Positions 1 to 9,684 of a DNA stretch of 64,000 nt are shown here, in pieces. This stretch comes from Rhodopseudomonas palustris JSC-3b (GTDB lineage: Bacteria > Pseudomonadota > Alphaproteobacteria > Rhizobiales > Xanthobacteraceae), in assembly GCA_000504425.1 (NCBI GenBank), contig KI632513.1:2947276-3011275 (forward strand), in the 5' to 3' direction. The notes under the pieces were generated by a model. It worked only from the letters and a program-made list of their open reading frames with translations, ran no database searches and had not been told where the DNA came from. Each line of letters opens with the position of its first letter. The stretch's first letter is position 1. The translations under genes were made by a program, and so were the position numbers.

Positions 1-8
1 CCGCGCAA

Positions 9-1094
9 TCAATCCTCAATCAGCGCGAATTGCAGCAACAGGTTGCGCTGGATCATCGAGAAATTATCGTCCGACACCAGAGTCAGGATGGTGTGGCCCT
101 CGGCATCGCGATGCACGGCGATGCCTTCGAGATTGTCGATCTCATAGCCGAGGTCGGCGCTAAAGATCTCATCGCCATCGAGCAGCGCGCCGGGGCCGAG
201 CTTATTGAGCGGCAGCCGGCGAATGCGGATGCCCGCGCCTCTGAACAGCGAGAATTTCCGTTCCAGCAGCAACAGATCGCCGTCCGGCAGCAGCGCGGCG
301 TCGCTGATGTCATAATCATCGCTGCGGCGGATCGCGAAACTGCCGGTCTGCGCGCCGAGCATGAAGCCGATGATATTGCCGTTGGCATCGAGGCCGCGCT
401 CGGAGATCGCCAGCAGCGTGCCGCCGAGCCGTGCGCCTTTCGGAATCGCCACCAGCGCTTCCACGCCCTTGTTGGACGGCAGCCGGCGCAGCGCGGGCGG
501 CACCGGCAACACTTCGCCGCGCGCCAGCACGCCGTCGCGGCCAAAATCGTATTTCAGAATCTGATGCACGCGTTCCAGGGCGACATAGGCAATGCCGCCA
601 TCAATGGCCAGCGCCTCGGTGTCGTACCAGCGCCGCGCCATGATCGAGCGGCCATCGGGGCCGAGCACCGGGGCGGCTTCGACATCGGCGAGCCCGACCA
701 TGTCGCGGCCGCGATAGACGATCTTGCCGGTGAACCAGGTGGCCTTGTCGCTGATCGCCACAAAACGCTCACCGGCGCTGTCGAGCCGCAGCGCCGACAG
801 GCCGCCGAAACCACGGAACGAGGAGGTCAGCACCAGACCGCTGCGGAACTGGAGCGCGCCAAAGCGGGTGCGCGCCCGGTCGCGCAAATCGAAGGAGGTC
901 AGCGGCCGCGCATGAACCTCGATCGCGACGCGTCGCTCTGCCGCCAGCTCCGCGGCGGCAGGCTGCGGCGGGCGTGATTGCACGCCGAGCTGGGCTTGCG
1001 CTGCGGGCGGGAGCAGCGACAGACCGGCAGCGGCGCTGATAGACGCCGCCGCGGCCAGAAAACCGCGGCGGGTGCTGGCGCCGCCGAGGCTCAC
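9..1094 (-). CDS. Tat-exported esterase-like activity of phytase family protein
   Basis: The 361-residue product begins with a twin-arginine signal: TRRGFL at residues 8-13, an alanine-rich core and an AQA cleavage site near residue 34, so it is probably folded in the cytoplasm and exported to the periplasm. The rest resembles the esterase-like activity of phytase family (beta-propeller type), with repeated blocks such as [14 protein letters not shown] and [13 protein letters not shown] typical of that family. The substrate cannot be read from sequence. Translation starts at a GTG that overlaps the cobT stop codon by four bases (GTGA), so it is probably translationally coupled to cobT, although no role in cobalamin synthesis is known. 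The family call is fairly safe; the enzymatic activity is uncertain. Confidence 0.8.
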   Translation of the reverse strand: MSLGGASTRRGFLAAAASISAAAGLSLLPPAAQAQLGVQSRPPQPAAAELAAERRVAIEVHARPLTSFDLRDRARTRFGALQFRSGLVLTSSFRGFGGLSALRLDSAGERFVAISDKATWFTGKIVYRGRDMVGLADVEAAPVLGPDGRSIMARRWYDTEALAIDGGIAYVALERVHQILKYDFGRDGVLARGEVLPVPPALRRLPSNKGVEALVAIPKGARLGGTLLAISERGLDANGNIIGFMLGAQTGSFAIRRSDDYDISDAALLPDGDLLLLERKFSLFRGAGIRIRRLPLNKLGPGALLDGDEIFSADLGYEIDNLEGIAVHRDAEGHTILTLVSDDNFSMIQRNLLLQFALIED

Positions 1095-2992
1095 GAATGC
1101 AGTCGCCGGCGACGCGGCGCAGGCTGCGCCGCCGGCGCGTGGGTCTCACTGAACAGCTCGGCGAGCTTTTCAGTGATCGCGCCGCCGAGTTCCTCGGCAT
1201 CGACGATGGTCACCGCGCGCCGATAGTAGCGGGTGACGTCGTGGCCGATGCCGATCGCGATCAGCTCCACCGGCGAGCGGGTCTCGATGTCCTCAATCAC
1301 GTGGCGCAGATGGCGCTCGAGATAATTACCCGGATTGACCGACAGCGTGGAGTCGTCAACCGGGGCGCCGTCCGAGATCATCATCAGGATCTTGCGCTGC
1401 TCGGGGCGCGCCAGCAGGCGCTTATGCGCCCAATCGAGCGCCTCGCCGTCGATATTCTCCTTGAGCAGGCCCTCGCGCATCATCAGGCCGAGATTGCGGC
1501 GCGAGCGACGCCACGGCGCATCGGCCGCCTTGTAGATGATGTGGCGCAGATCGTTGAGACGGCCCGGATTGGCCGGCTTGCCGGCGGCGAGCCAGGCCTC
1601 GCGCGATTGTCCGCCCTTCCAGGCGCGCGTGGTGAAGCCGAGGATCTCGACCTTGACGCCGCAGCGCTCCAGCGTGCGCGCCAGAATGTCGGCGCAGGTC
1701 GCCGCCACCGTGATCGGCCGGCCGCGCATCGAGCCGGAATTGTCGAGCAGCAACGTCACCACGGTGTCGCGGAAAGTCGCTTCCTTCTCGTGCATGAACG
1801 ACAGCGGATGGAACGGGTCGGTGACCACGCGCGACAGCCGCGCCGGGTCCAAAATGCCTTCTTCCAGATCGAAGTCCCAGGCGCGGTTCTGCTGCGCCAT
1901 CAGCCGGCGCTGCAGCCGGTTGGCCAGGCGCGCGACGATGCCCTGCAGATGGGCGAGCTGCTTGTCGAGATAGGCGCGCAGCCGCTCCAGCTCCTCGCCG
2001 TCACACAGGTCTTCGGCAGAGACTTCCTCGTCGAATTTCGGCGCAAAGGCGTGATATTCGGGCCCGCGCGGCTCGTTCTGGCCACGGGTGCTGGGCCGCG
2101 TGGTTTCGCCCGGCATTTCATCGTCGCCGAGTTCGCCGTCGTCATAGGCATCGCTCATGGTGCTCTGCGCGGCATCCATCGAGCTGTCGGACACTTCTTC
2201 AGAGCTGGCTTCGGCCTGATCGGCGCTCTGCTCCTGCGAGGTTTCGCTATCGGGCTTGCCCTCGCCGCCGGACTGATCGCTCTCGCCCTGCGGGTTGTCG
2301 TCCTGCTTGTCCTCTTCCTCGGATTCGGAATCGCGATCCTCGCCGAGTTCGAGCGCCACCAACAGATCGTGGATCGCATCGCCAAAGCGGTTCTGATCCT
2401 CGGCATAGCGTTCCAGCAGATCGAGCCGCGGCCCGATCTTGGTTTCCAGCACCGGGCGCCACAGATCGACCAGCTTGCGCGCCGCGGCCGGCGGCGCGAG
2501 GCCGGTCAGACGCTCACGCACCAGCATCGCCAAGGCATCGGCGAGCGGCGCATCGGCGCGGTCGGTGATTTCGTCGAATTTGCCGCGGTGGAAATGATCA
2601 TCGAGCATTGCCGACAGATTGTCGGCCACGCCCGGCATGCGCCGCGCGCCGAGCGCTTCGACACGCGCCTGCTCGACCGCCTCGAACACGCCGCGCGCCT
2701 GCGGATTACCGGGCATCAGCTTGCGATGCAGCTTGGGATCGTGACAGGCGAGCTTGAGCGCAATGGAGTCGGCGTGGCCGCGCACCACGGCGGCGTCGCG
2801 CTTGCTCAGCTTGCGCGCCGGCTCCGGCAGCCGCGCCTTGCCCGGGCTGAGGCCGGGGCGCTCGGCGGCGAAGGTGACGTCGAGCTCCGGCACATTGGCA
2901 ACGGCGCGCAGACAGGAGGCCACCGCGCGCTTGAACGGCTCGGTCGGAGCCTCGCGCGAGTTGCCCTTGAACTTGATATTGGACGTGGTCAT
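1091..2992 (-). CDS. cobT: Aerobic cobaltochelatase subunit CobT
   Basis: This 633-residue protein is the CobT subunit of the CobN-CobS-CobT complex, which inserts cobalt into hydrogenobyrinic acid a,c-diamide in the aerobic cobalamin pathway. The order is typical: an alpha-helical N-terminal region, a very acidic Asp/Glu/Ser/Gln-rich linker at about residues 212-304, and a C-terminal von Willebrand A domain with the MIDAS motif DNSGS at 417-421. An in-frame extension up to 3184 exists but is low-complexity repeat DNA; the ATG at 2992 ([10 protein letters not shown]) matches the usual CobT N-terminus and length. cobS lies upstream on the same strand, separated by about 240 bp holding repeat-like palindromes. 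The CobN gene is not in the window. Confidence 0.96.
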   Translation of the reverse strand: MTTSNIKFKGNSREAPTEPFKRAVASCLRAVANVPELDVTFAAERPGLSPGKARLPEPARKLSKRDAAVVRGHADSIALKLACHDPKLHRKLMPGNPQARGVFEAVEQARVEALGARRMPGVADNLSAMLDDHFHRGKFDEITDRADAPLADALAMLVRERLTGLAPPAAARKLVDLWRPVLETKIGPRLDLLERYAEDQNRFGDAIHDLLVALELGEDRDSESEEEDKQDDNPQGESDQSGGEGKPDSETSQEQSADQAEASSEEVSDSSMDAAQSTMSDAYDDGELGDDEMPGETTRPSTRGQNEPRGPEYHAFAPKFDEEVSAEDLCDGEELERLRAYLDKQLAHLQGIVARLANRLQRRLMAQQNRAWDFDLEEGILDPARLSRVVTDPFHPLSFMHEKEATFRDTVVTLLLDNSGSMRGRPITVAATCADILARTLERCGVKVEILGFTTRAWKGGQSREAWLAAGKPANPGRLNDLRHIIYKAADAPWRRSRRNLGLMMREGLLKENIDGEALDWAHKRLLARPEQRKILMMISDGAPVDDSTLSVNPGNYLERHLRHVIEDIETRSPVELIAIGIGHDVTRYYRRAVTIVDAEELGGAITEKLAELFSETHAPAAQPAPRRRRLHS

Positions 2993-3028
2993 CGCAGCGT
3001 CGAACCTCTCAGCCTCGGTCCTCTTGTC

Positions 3029-3175
3029 CCTCCCCCTGCGAAGGGAGAGTGGCCCGGCGTAGCGCAGCGAAGCCGGAACGGCGGGCACCAGCCAGGGCCG
3101 TGCCCGAATCCCACCCCGGCCTCCGCGGAGCTGGCCCGGACGGCGCGTTGCGCCGCTCCGGGTGCTCACGCCGCC
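3029..3175. repeat. REP-like palindromes between cobS and cobT
   Basis: The cobS-cobT spacer holds GC-rich inverted repeats, including a CCCGGACGGCGC...GCGCCGCTCCGGG block near 3134-3165. A very similar block sits inside another repeat at 25023-25052. No gene is supported here. The palindromes may affect the stability of a shared cobS-cobT transcript. Confidence 0.5.
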
Positions 3176-3231
3176 GCTCGCCACGCAGGCGAACGGCGGA
3201 CATGAGCGCTCCCTGGTCAGTTAGGGAAAGC

Positions 3232-4227
3232 TCAGCTCAGCGCGATATTGACCGCGCTCTCCGGCAGTTCCGCGTTGAAGCAACGCTGATAGAACTCGGC
3301 CACCAGCGGCCGCTCCAGTTCGTCACACTTGTTGAGGAAGGTGACGCGGAACGCAAAGCCGATGTCCCCGAAGATCTCCGAGTTCTCGGCCCAGGTGATC
3401 ACGGTCCGCGGGCTCATCACCGTCGACAGATCGCCATTGGCGAAGGCGTTACGGGTCAGATCGGCGAGCCGCACCATCTTGCTGACGGTGTCACGCCCCT
3501 GCGGCGTGCGGTAATGCACCGCCTTGGCGAGCACGATCTCGACTTCGTTGTCATGCGGCAGGTAGTTCAGCGTGGTGACGATCGACCAGCGGTCCATCTG
3601 GCCCTGGTTGATCTGCTGGGTGCCGTGATAGAGGCCCGACGTGTCGCCAAGGCCAATGGTGTTGGCGGTGGCGAACAGGCGGAACGCCGGATGCGGCTTG
3701 ATCACCTTGTTCTGATCGAGCAGCGTCAGCCGGCCAGAAATTTCCAGCACGCGCTGAATGACGAACATCACGTCCGGACGGCCGGCGTCATATTCGTCGA
3801 ACACCAGCGCCACATTATGCTGCAAAGCCCAGGGCAGAATGCCGTCGCGAAACTCGGTGACCTGCTTGCCATCGCGCACCACGATGGCGTCCTTGCCGAC
3901 CAGATCGATACGGCTGATATGGCTGTCGAGATTGACGCGCACGCAAGGCCAGTTGAGCCGGGCCGCAACCTGCTCGATATGGGTCGATTTGCCGGTGCCG
4001 TGATAGCCGGTGACCATCACGCGGCGATTGCGGGCAAAGCCGGCGAGAATGGCGAGCGTGGTGGCACGGTCAAAGCGATAATCCGGATCGACATCCGGCA
4101 CGTGCGGATCGGCCTCGGAAAAAGCCGGAACTTCAAGGTCACTGTCGATACCGAAGACCTGGCGAACCGACACTTTCATGTCGGGCAGGCCGACGGACTC
4201 CTGCGAATTGGTCATGGCGGCGGTCAT
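3232..4227 (-). CDS. cobS: Aerobic cobaltochelatase subunit CobS (AAA+ ATPase)
   Basis: CobS is the MoxR-like AAA+ ATPase that assembles with CobT and powers cobalt insertion by CobN. Walker A is GYHGTGKS at residues 74-81 and Walker B is VFDEY near 142-146, followed by the sensor region LFATANTIG and an arginine-rich C-terminal half; the length of 331 residues is normal. Three starts are possible: TTG 4230, ATG 4227 and ATG 4215. A strong Shine-Dalgarno GGAGGA lies just before 4230, which favours ATG 4227 although the spacing is short. It precedes cobT on the same strand, with the J-domain gene upstream, an arrangement common in alphaproteobacteria. Confidence 0.96.
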   Translation of the reverse strand: MTAAMTNSQESVGLPDMKVSVRQVFGIDSDLEVPAFSEADPHVPDVDPDYRFDRATTLAILAGFARNRRVMVTGYHGTGKSTHIEQVAARLNWPCVRVNLDSHISRIDLVGKDAIVVRDGKQVTEFRDGILPWALQHNVALVFDEYDAGRPDVMFVIQRVLEISGRLTLLDQNKVIKPHPAFRLFATANTIGLGDTSGLYHGTQQINQGQMDRWSIVTTLNYLPHDNEVEIVLAKAVHYRTPQGRDTVSKMVRLADLTRNAFANGDLSTVMSPRTVITWAENSEIFGDIGFAFRVTFLNKCDELERPLVAEFYQRCFNAELPESAVNIALS

Positions 4228-4476
4228 CAATCCTCCGTGGCCCAGGGCACACCCCGGACCGGACTTGCATTTAGCTACGGTTGAGTGCGTGTCGCGAACC
4301 TAGCAGAGAGCAGCGGCCGGAAGAAGCCCGTCACCCCACAAAGTTCCAATGTGATTTCATCAACATAGGAGCCAGCGACGATTTTCGCCAGGCGGCAGAA
4401 GCGAATCACTTCGGATGATCGCCATCAGCCCAGCTCGGCGCCCGCGGGCGCACGGCTCCAACGGGCGGCGCGCCGT

Positions 4477-5109
4477 TCAGGCGCGCACCACCGTTTTCAA
4501 ATAATTGTAAGCCTTGATGATCTCGATCAGGCGGTCTTCGGTGGAGCGGTCGCCGCCATTGGCGTCGGGATGATGCAGCTTCACCAGGGTCTTGTATTTG
4601 GCCTTCACCGTTTCCAGCGTGGCGCCGGCTTCCAGCCCCATCACCTGCAGCGCCTTGCGCTCGGCATTCAGCACCTTGCGTTCTTCGGTGCGGGCTTCGG
4701 GCCCGGGGCGCGACGAGGTGCGGCCGTTCAGCTCGCTGAACATGCCGAGCGGATCGAACGCCTCGTTGATATCGGCAGCCGATTGGCTGCGCGGCCCGGT
4801 ATTGGCCCCCATCCGCCAGGTCGGCCGATGGCCGGTCAGCGCGTCCTTCTGGAAACGCGCCACCGCATCGGGCTCCATGCCCTGGAAGAAGTTGTAGCTC
4901 TGGTTATATTCGCGCACATGGTTCAGGCAGAAATGCCAGTACTGTTTCTCGAACCCACGCCCCTTCGGCGCACGATGCGAGCCACGCGCGGTACAGCCTG
5001 GCCATTGGCAATCGACAGCTTCCTCACGCACGCGGCCCTGCCGCGGCGTCGCAGCTTTTCTGGGCTTGATGCGGATGCTGTCGAAGAATTTCGATGAATC
5101 GATCGGCAT
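4477..5109 (-). CDS. J-domain (DnaJ-like) protein
   Basis: This 210-residue protein carries a J domain at its C-terminus instead of the N-terminus. The HPD tripeptide that stimulates DnaK ATPase is at residues 180-182 (KLHHPDANGG), and the protein ends shortly after helix IV. The N-terminal part has Cys34, Cys39 and Cys61 (CQWPGC, FCLNH), which could bind a metal. The architecture matches the J-domain protein found upstream of cobST in many Rhizobiales; whether it assists cobaltochelatase assembly is inference. It is divergent from bolA with a 104-bp spacer that may hold overlapping promoters. Confidence 0.9.
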   Translation of the reverse strand: MPIDSSKFFDSIRIKPRKAATPRQGRVREEAVDCQWPGCTARGSHRAPKGRGFEKQYWHFCLNHVREYNQSYNFFQGMEPDAVARFQKDALTGHRPTWRMGANTGPRSQSAADINEAFDPLGMFSELNGRTSSRPGPEARTEERKVLNAERKALQVMGLEAGATLETVKAKYKTLVKLHHPDANGGDRSTEDRLIEIIKAYNYLKTVVRA

Positions 5110-5149
5110 GGCGCGGACTATGACAACGCCGCGCGAAATGCTTCAAGTC

Positions 5150-5178
5150 TTGACATTGCAAATACTCGACAGGTTGAT
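5150..5178 (+). promoter_or_regulatory. Candidate bolA promoter
   Basis: A perfect -35 TTGACA at 5150-5155 is followed after 17 bases by GTTGAT, a weak -10. This would give a leader of about 30 bases before the bolA ATG. The -10 match is poor, so confidence is limited. Confidence 0.4.
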
Positions 5179-5201
5179 ACGCAACGACGAACGAACAGCA
5201 A
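5174..5201 (-). promoter_or_regulatory. Candidate promoter for the J-domain gene
   Basis: On the minus strand TTGCTG (5201-5196) and TATCAA (5179-5174) are 16 bases apart, oriented toward the J-domain gene. It overlaps the candidate bolA promoter, so the two divergent genes could share control. Seen by eye only. Confidence 0.35.
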
Positions 5202-5213
5202 AGGCGAAGGTCA

Positions 5214-5495
5214 ATGGGCGCCAAGGACGATATGACCAGGAAGCTGAACGAAGCGTTCGCGCCCCGGCATCTCGAGGTGATTGACGAATCCCAATTGCAC
5301 GAGGGCCACCGCGGACACCGGCACGGCGGCGAGACGCATTTCCGCATCAACATCGTGTCGCAGGCGTTCGAGAGCAAGAGCCGGGTCGAACGTCATCGCA
5401 TGATCAACGCGTTGCTTGCGGACGAATTTGCAGGGCGGCTGCACGCTTTGGCGATCAAAGCGCAAGCGCCGAGCGAGATCGATAGTTCCAACTAA
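5214..5495 (+). CDS. bolA: BolA family protein
   Basis: The 93-residue product is a BolA-fold protein: an N-terminal helix (LNEAFAPRHLEVIDES), a loop with several histidines (HEGHRGHRHGGETHF), then the conserved region SRVERHRMINALL. BolA proteins usually pair with monothiol glutaredoxins and act in iron-sulfur cluster trafficking or as stress-linked regulators. A GAAGG ribosome-binding site precedes the ATG. It is divergent from the J-domain gene. Whether this is the BolA or the IbaG-like subtype cannot be settled by eye. Confidence 0.9.
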   Translation: MGAKDDMTRKLNEAFAPRHLEVIDESQLHEGHRGHRHGGETHFRINIVSQAFESKSRVERHRMINALLADEFAGRLHALAIKAQAPSEIDSSN

Positions 5496-5539
5496 CCAGA
5501 TGCGTTCCGGAGCGGCGCGGCATCAGCCGCGCGTCCGGA

Positions 5540-7006
5540 TCAGCGCATCGCCGAGAACCGGCTTTCGAACGAGCCCGACACCACCGGCGCGGCGCCTGAC
5601 AGCGTGCCGCCGGTGGCGGTGTCAGCGGCGTTGTTCTTCGGCGCCGGCTTGACGGTCGCAACATGCGGCGGATCGGCCGGCTTATGCGGCGCGGCTGCGG
5701 GCTTGGCATTGGCCGTGGCCACCACCGAACGCGGCGCCTCTGCCGGTTTGGCAACGGCCGGCGGCACTGCAGCCGGCTTCGGCTTGGGCGACGGCGTCGA
5801 GGCCGTGGTTTCGGTGCTGCTGCCGCGCTGCGCCAGGCTGCTCAGGAAATTGCGCTCGCTGGACGGCGCGTTGGCGACGCGCGGCCCGGGCAGCGCACTG
5901 GCTGCCGCAATGGACGGCTCGTCATTCACCGCAGGCGCTGCGACCAGCGAGGCCACCGCCTTGGGCGGATTGACGTGCGGGGGAATGGTGCCCGGCGCGC
6001 GTCCGAATGCCGAACTTTCGATGCTCGAGCCCTCGGGATCGGACAGGCCGGTCGAGGCATCGGGAATCTTCGAGGCAAAGACCTTGTGCATGCCGCCGTC
6101 GATATCAGGACGGCGCTGCGCCACCGGCGTGCCCTTGGCGATCAGCTCCGCGGTCTTGACCTCGTCCTCATGCTGCTTCTGACGCACCGCCTGGGCAATG
6201 TCCTCAGGCACCACATAGGTCGGACATTTCGCGGTGGCATTGAAGGTCAGCGATTTGTTGGAACCGGGCGGCGGCGCCGGATTGAACACGTAGCGGCCTT
6301 CGCAGACCTCGACCTTCGGCTCCTGGCGCGTCACTTGGAAATGATCATAGCCTTCCTTGATCATCTTCCAGAACGGCATGTTCGGATTGTTGCGATGCCG
6401 CGCCATGTTGAGCGGCGTCATCTTGAACGGATAGGCCTGCACCTGGAAGGCGCGCTGTCCGCCAAAGAACGATTCGCGGCCGAGCGAATAGATTTCGGAA
6501 ATCTGCTCGTCGGTCATCGCGTAGCAGCCGCGCGACGAACAATCGCCATGCACCATCAGCTGCGAGCCAGTGCGGCCAAGCGCCCGGTCGAACGCATTCG
6601 GATAGCCGATATTGAACGACAGGTAGTACGACGACTGCGGGTTCATCTGGCCGGGCGTGATCGAATAGAACCCTTCCGGCGCCTGACGATCGCCTTCACG
6701 CACCTTCGGGCCAAGATCACCCGACCAGCGGCAGATCGGATAGGTTTTCAGCAGCGCGAACTGACCATCGCGGGTCTGTTTCCAAACTTCCAGCTCGGCT
6801 TCCTGCTTGAACAGCCGAACCAGCATCGGCGATTGCGGGTCCATGTTCTTGGACTGCATCTCGGCGACCAGCTTTTCGGGAATGGGCTTATTCGCCCTGG
6901 CGTTTCGGGCCAGCGACAGCTCATCGCTGTTGCAGCCAGCGAGCACGCCTGCAGTCGCGAGCACGACCGAGGTGAGCAACGCGCGAACGAGCGGACGATC
7001 CTGCAA
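5540..7006 (-). CDS. L,D-transpeptidase family (YafK/DpaA-type) lipoprotein
   Basis: The product is a predicted lipoprotein with a YkuD catalytic domain. No ATG fits a signal peptide; a TTG at 7006 with GGAG seven bases upstream gives a 488-residue protein whose signal peptide ends in the lipobox VLAGC (Cys25). The catalytic signature is MVHGDCSSRGCYAMTD, with His153 and Cys161, closest to E. coli YafK (DpaA), which detaches Lpp from peptidoglycan, rather than to cross-linking enzymes. From about residue 310 to the end is a long Ala/Pro/Lys-rich low-complexity tail of unknown role. The alternative ATG at 7120 gives a charged leader incompatible with the lipobox. Confidence 0.85.
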   Translation of the reverse strand: MQDRPLVRALLTSVVLATAGVLAGCNSDELSLARNARANKPIPEKLVAEMQSKNMDPQSPMLVRLFKQEAELEVWKQTRDGQFALLKTYPICRWSGDLGPKVREGDRQAPEGFYSITPGQMNPQSSYYLSFNIGYPNAFDRALGRTGSQLMVHGDCSSRGCYAMTDEQISEIYSLGRESFFGGQRAFQVQAYPFKMTPLNMARHRNNPNMPFWKMIKEGYDHFQVTRQEPKVEVCEGRYVFNPAPPPGSNKSLTFNATAKCPTYVVPEDIAQAVRQKQHEDEVKTAELIAKGTPVAQRRPDIDGGMHKVFASKIPDASTGLSDPEGSSIESSAFGRAPGTIPPHVNPPKAVASLVAAPAVNDEPSIAAASALPGPRVANAPSSERNFLSSLAQRGSSTETTASTPSPKPKPAAVPPAVAKPAEAPRSVVATANAKPAAAPHKPADPPHVATVKPAPKNNAADTATGGTLSGAAPVVSGSFESRFSAMR

Positions 7007-7204
7007 TGTGAAGCTCCAGCCGAAGGGGGACGCCGAGGCAAATTGAAGCGTCTCTATGCGCCGCCGGTGAGCAATTATTATCCTTAAGCCGTAGGGCTCG
7101 CAAGCTGAACGCCGCCGCACGGCCCCGCTCCGGCGCGGCCATGGTGAATAGAAGCTAAAGATTTTTATTGAGCAGAATCAGCAAGTAACGCCGTCAAAAA
7201 GCCA

Positions 7205-7262
7205 CGATCAGCGCGGCGCCGGCGCCCCGTTGCGCCGCACGCCCAACGGGAGCGGCGCGGCG
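7205..7262 (-). terminator. GC-rich hairpin downstream of accA
   Basis: Just past the accA stop an imperfect inverted repeat (GCGCCGCGCCGCTCCCGTT ... AACGGGGCGCC) forms a stable hairpin on the minus strand. A T5 run occurs only about 20 bases beyond it, so this may be a weak or Rho-assisted end. Confidence 0.35.
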
Positions 7263-7264
7263 CG

Positions 7265-8230
7265 TTACGCGCCGAGCTTGCGGCCGATTTCCAGGAATTT
7301 CTGGCGGCGCTGCGCGCGGATTTCGTCGGCATCGAGCCCGCGCAGATCATCGAACGCCTTGGCGATCGCGTCGCCGGTCTTGGTGATCATGGTCGCCGGA
7401 TCGCGATGCGCACCGCCGCGCGGCTCGGGCAAAATCTGATCGATGATGCCGAACTTCATCAGGTCCTGCGCGGTGATCTTCATGCTGGTGGCCGCTTCCT
7501 GCGCCTTGGCGGAATCGCGCCACAGGATCGAGGACGCCGCTTCCGGCGAGATCACGCTGTAAATCGCGTGTTCGAGCATCAAGACCTTGTTGGCGGTGGC
7601 GATCGCGATCGCGCCGCCCGAACCACCCTCGCCGATCACCACCGCGACGTTGATCACGCCGAGCTGCAGGCAGGCATCGGTCGAGCGGGCAATCGCCTCG
7701 GCCTGGCCGCGCTCCTCGGCGCCGATGCCGGGATAGGCGCCAGCGGTATCGACCAGCGACAGCACCGGAATGCCGAAGCGGTCGGCCATTTCCATCAGCC
7801 GCACCGCCTTGCGATAGCCTTCCGGCCGGGCCATGCCGAAATTGTGCTTGAGCCGGGTCTCGGTCGAAAAACCCTTTTCCTGGCCGAGCACGCAGACGCT
7901 TTCGCCGCGGAACCGGCCGAAACCGGCGATCAGCGCCTCGTCTTCGCCAAACTTGCGGTCGCCGGCCAGCGGCGTGAAATCGGTGATCAGCCCCTGAATG
8001 TAATCGACGCAGTGCGGCCGCTGCGGATGGCGCGCCACCTGGGTCTTCTGCCAGGGCGTCAGCGCCGCATAGAGCTCGCTGAGCGCTTGCAGCGCCTTTT
8101 CCTCGATCTTGGCGATCTCTTCGCCAATGTTGCTGCCGGCATCTGCCAGGGCACGCAGCTCGTCGATCTTGGAATCGAGTTCCGCGACGGGCTTTTCAAA
8201 ATCGAGGTAGCTGCGCATCGGATCGGGCAT
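7265..8230 (-). CDS. accA: Acetyl-CoA carboxylase carboxyltransferase subunit alpha
   Basis: AccA pairs with AccD to transfer the carboxyl group from biotin-BCCP to acetyl-CoA, making malonyl-CoA for fatty acid synthesis. The 321-residue length and blocks such as FEKPVAELDSKIDELR (N-terminus), RHPQRPHCVDYI, PVLSLVDTAGAYPGI and GEGGSGGAIAIA are characteristic of the family. It is transcribed alone on the minus strand, with xerD upstream across a 131-bp spacer. The ATG at 8230 is the expected start. Confidence 0.97.
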   Translation of the reverse strand: MPDPMRSYLDFEKPVAELDSKIDELRALADAGSNIGEEIAKIEEKALQALSELYAALTPWQKTQVARHPQRPHCVDYIQGLITDFTPLAGDRKFGEDEALIAGFGRFRGESVCVLGQEKGFSTETRLKHNFGMARPEGYRKAVRLMEMADRFGIPVLSLVDTAGAYPGIGAEERGQAEAIARSTDACLQLGVINVAVVIGEGGSGGAIAIATANKVLMLEHAIYSVISPEAASSILWRDSAKAQEAATSMKITAQDLMKFGIIDQILPEPRGGAHRDPATMITKTGDAIAKAFDDLRGLDADEIRAQRRQKFLEIGRKLGA

Positions 8231-8361
8231 GGGCTTTTCGGGGAGTTGCGGGCCGGAAGCGGCGACCGCGGCTTTTCAGGCCAAATGTCGCATCAAGTCA
8301 AGCGACTGCGGCAATTCAAATGAGCCTTGCGAAACCGGGCCCGAAATCGCCCGAAATGACG

Positions 8362-9330
8362 CTATTTTTCGGCCAGAGGATGCAGATCGCGCACCAGGCT
8401 TTTCAGCCGCTCCTCGACCACATGGGTATAGATTTGCGTGGTGGAGATGTCGGTGTGGCCGAGCAGGGTCTGCACGATGCGCAGATCGGCGCCGTTATGC
8501 AGCAGATGGCTGGCAAAGGCGTGGCGCAGCACGTGCGGGCTGATCAGCCGCGCTGACAACCCGGCCGCCACCGCCAACTCCTTGAGCTCGCGGGCAAAAT
8601 GCTGGCGGGTGAGGTGACCGCTGTCGCCGGATGAGGGAAACAGCCATTTCGGCGGCGGCGCCCGGCGCGGCGCCTCCCCCTCGCGGCCGTCGCCATGCGC
8701 GGCCAGCGCGGCGAGATAATGCGCGATCGCCTGTTTGGCGGATTCGTTGAGCGGCACCAGCCGCTCCTTATTGCCCTTGCCGCGCACCGCGATCATGCGG
8801 GCATCGCGGCGCGCCGCCGCGATCGGCAGCGACACCAGCTCGGAGACGCGCAGCCCGGTGGCGTACAGCACTTCCAGCAAGCAATAGATCCGGGCGGCGC
8901 GCATGCGCTGCGCGGTGCTGCCTGGCGCCTCCGCCATGGTTTTGGCGGTGGTCAAAAGCCGGTCGACCTCGGCGATCGACAGCACCTTGGGCAGGCCGCG
9001 GCCGCGCTTTGGCCCAGCCAGAATCGCGGCGGGATCATCGCTGCGAATCCGCTCGGCCAGCAGAAACCGAAACAGATGGCGCAGCGCCGACAGTTTTCGG
9101 GCGACGCTGCTCGATTTATAGCCGCGCGAATCGAGATCGATCAGATAGGCGCGCAGCACATGGGTATCGGCCTCAGCCAGCGAAGTCTGGGCGTGGCCCA
9201 AAAACGCGGCGAGGTCGCTCAGGTCGCTTTGATAGGCGTCGAGCGTATTGCGGCCGGCGCCCTGCTCGGCCGCCAGCATGTCCAGGAACAGCTCGATCAG
9301 ACGGCCATCATTGGCCTTGCCGGGCGGCAT
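8362..9330 (-). CDS. xerD: Tyrosine recombinase XerD
   Basis: This 322-residue tyrosine recombinase has a SAM-like core-binding domain (about residues 10-95) and a C-terminal catalytic domain. All active-site residues are visible: Arg161 (ATGLRVSEL), Lys185 (RGKGNKERL), His266 and Arg269 (SPHVLRHAF), His292 (LLGHTD) and nucleophile Tyr301 (QIYTHV). With XerC it resolves chromosome dimers at dif. Its place next to accA and aroK/aroB in a housekeeping region argues for XerD rather than a phage integrase. A short insert around residues 214-228 (REGEAPRRAPPP) looks lineage-specific. Confidence 0.93.
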   Translation of the reverse strand: MPPGKANDGRLIELFLDMLAAEQGAGRNTLDAYQSDLSDLAAFLGHAQTSLAEADTHVLRAYLIDLDSRGYKSSSVARKLSALRHLFRFLLAERIRSDDPAAILAGPKRGRGLPKVLSIAEVDRLLTTAKTMAEAPGSTAQRMRAARIYCLLEVLYATGLRVSELVSLPIAAARRDARMIAVRGKGNKERLVPLNESAKQAIAHYLAALAAHGDGREGEAPRRAPPPKWLFPSSGDSGHLTRQHFARELKELAVAAGLSARLISPHVLRHAFASHLLHNGADLRIVQTLLGHTDISTTQIYTHVVEERLKSLVRDLHPLAEK

Positions 9331-9334
9331 TTTG

Positions 9335-9481
9335 CTACCGCTTCTGGAAACGGTCGGGCGGGATCGTCACCGACATCTCGCGGGTCTGCGGGCCGACGAA
9401 ATTGGCCAAGGCGAAAATCGTCCCATACACCACGCCGCCGATCACCGCGAGCACGGTCAGAAAGCGGAACAGGGTGGGCAT
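9335..9481 (-). CDS. Small single-pass membrane protein, function unknown
   Basis: The 48-residue product has one hydrophobic helix (about residues 7-28, LTVLAVIGGVVYGTIFALANF) and a short polar tail ending PPDRFQKR. A GAGG-like site lies about nine bases upstream of the ATG at 9481. It ends four bases before xerD on the same strand, so the two probably share a transcript. It is divergent from aroK. I do not recognise a function; small proteins like this sit upstream of xerD in related genomes, though I could not check this. Confidence 0.6.
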   Translation of the reverse strand: MPTLFRFLTVLAVIGGVVYGTIFALANFVGPQTREMSVTIPPDRFQKR

Positions 9482-9684
9482 CGGCGCCTCGGGCAACGAG
9501 GTGGAACGCAGGGTGGAGCCAGCGACGATGACCACGTTCGCACCTTGGTTGCAAGAGCCTCTGGCAAGGCGCTCAACCGCGGTAGTATAGGTACGCGACA
9601 CCGCGCCGCGCGCTCATTCAGACCGCGGTATTTTCGGCCGATGCGCCCCGGAGGCCATGCTCCGGGCGCAAAGTGGAATGTTTG

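Noticed and set aside
2993-3184. Longer CobT with a 64-residue N-terminal extension
   Set aside because: The extra part is translated from palindromic repeat DNA and does not resemble any CobT N-terminus.
4231-4476. Cobalamin riboswitch upstream of cobS
   Set aside because: I found no B12-box-like core or the expected long paired leader in this 246-base spacer.
8362-9330. Phage integrase and mobile island
   Set aside because: The recombinase has XerD features and housekeeping neighbours; no attachment repeats, tRNA or phage genes are present.
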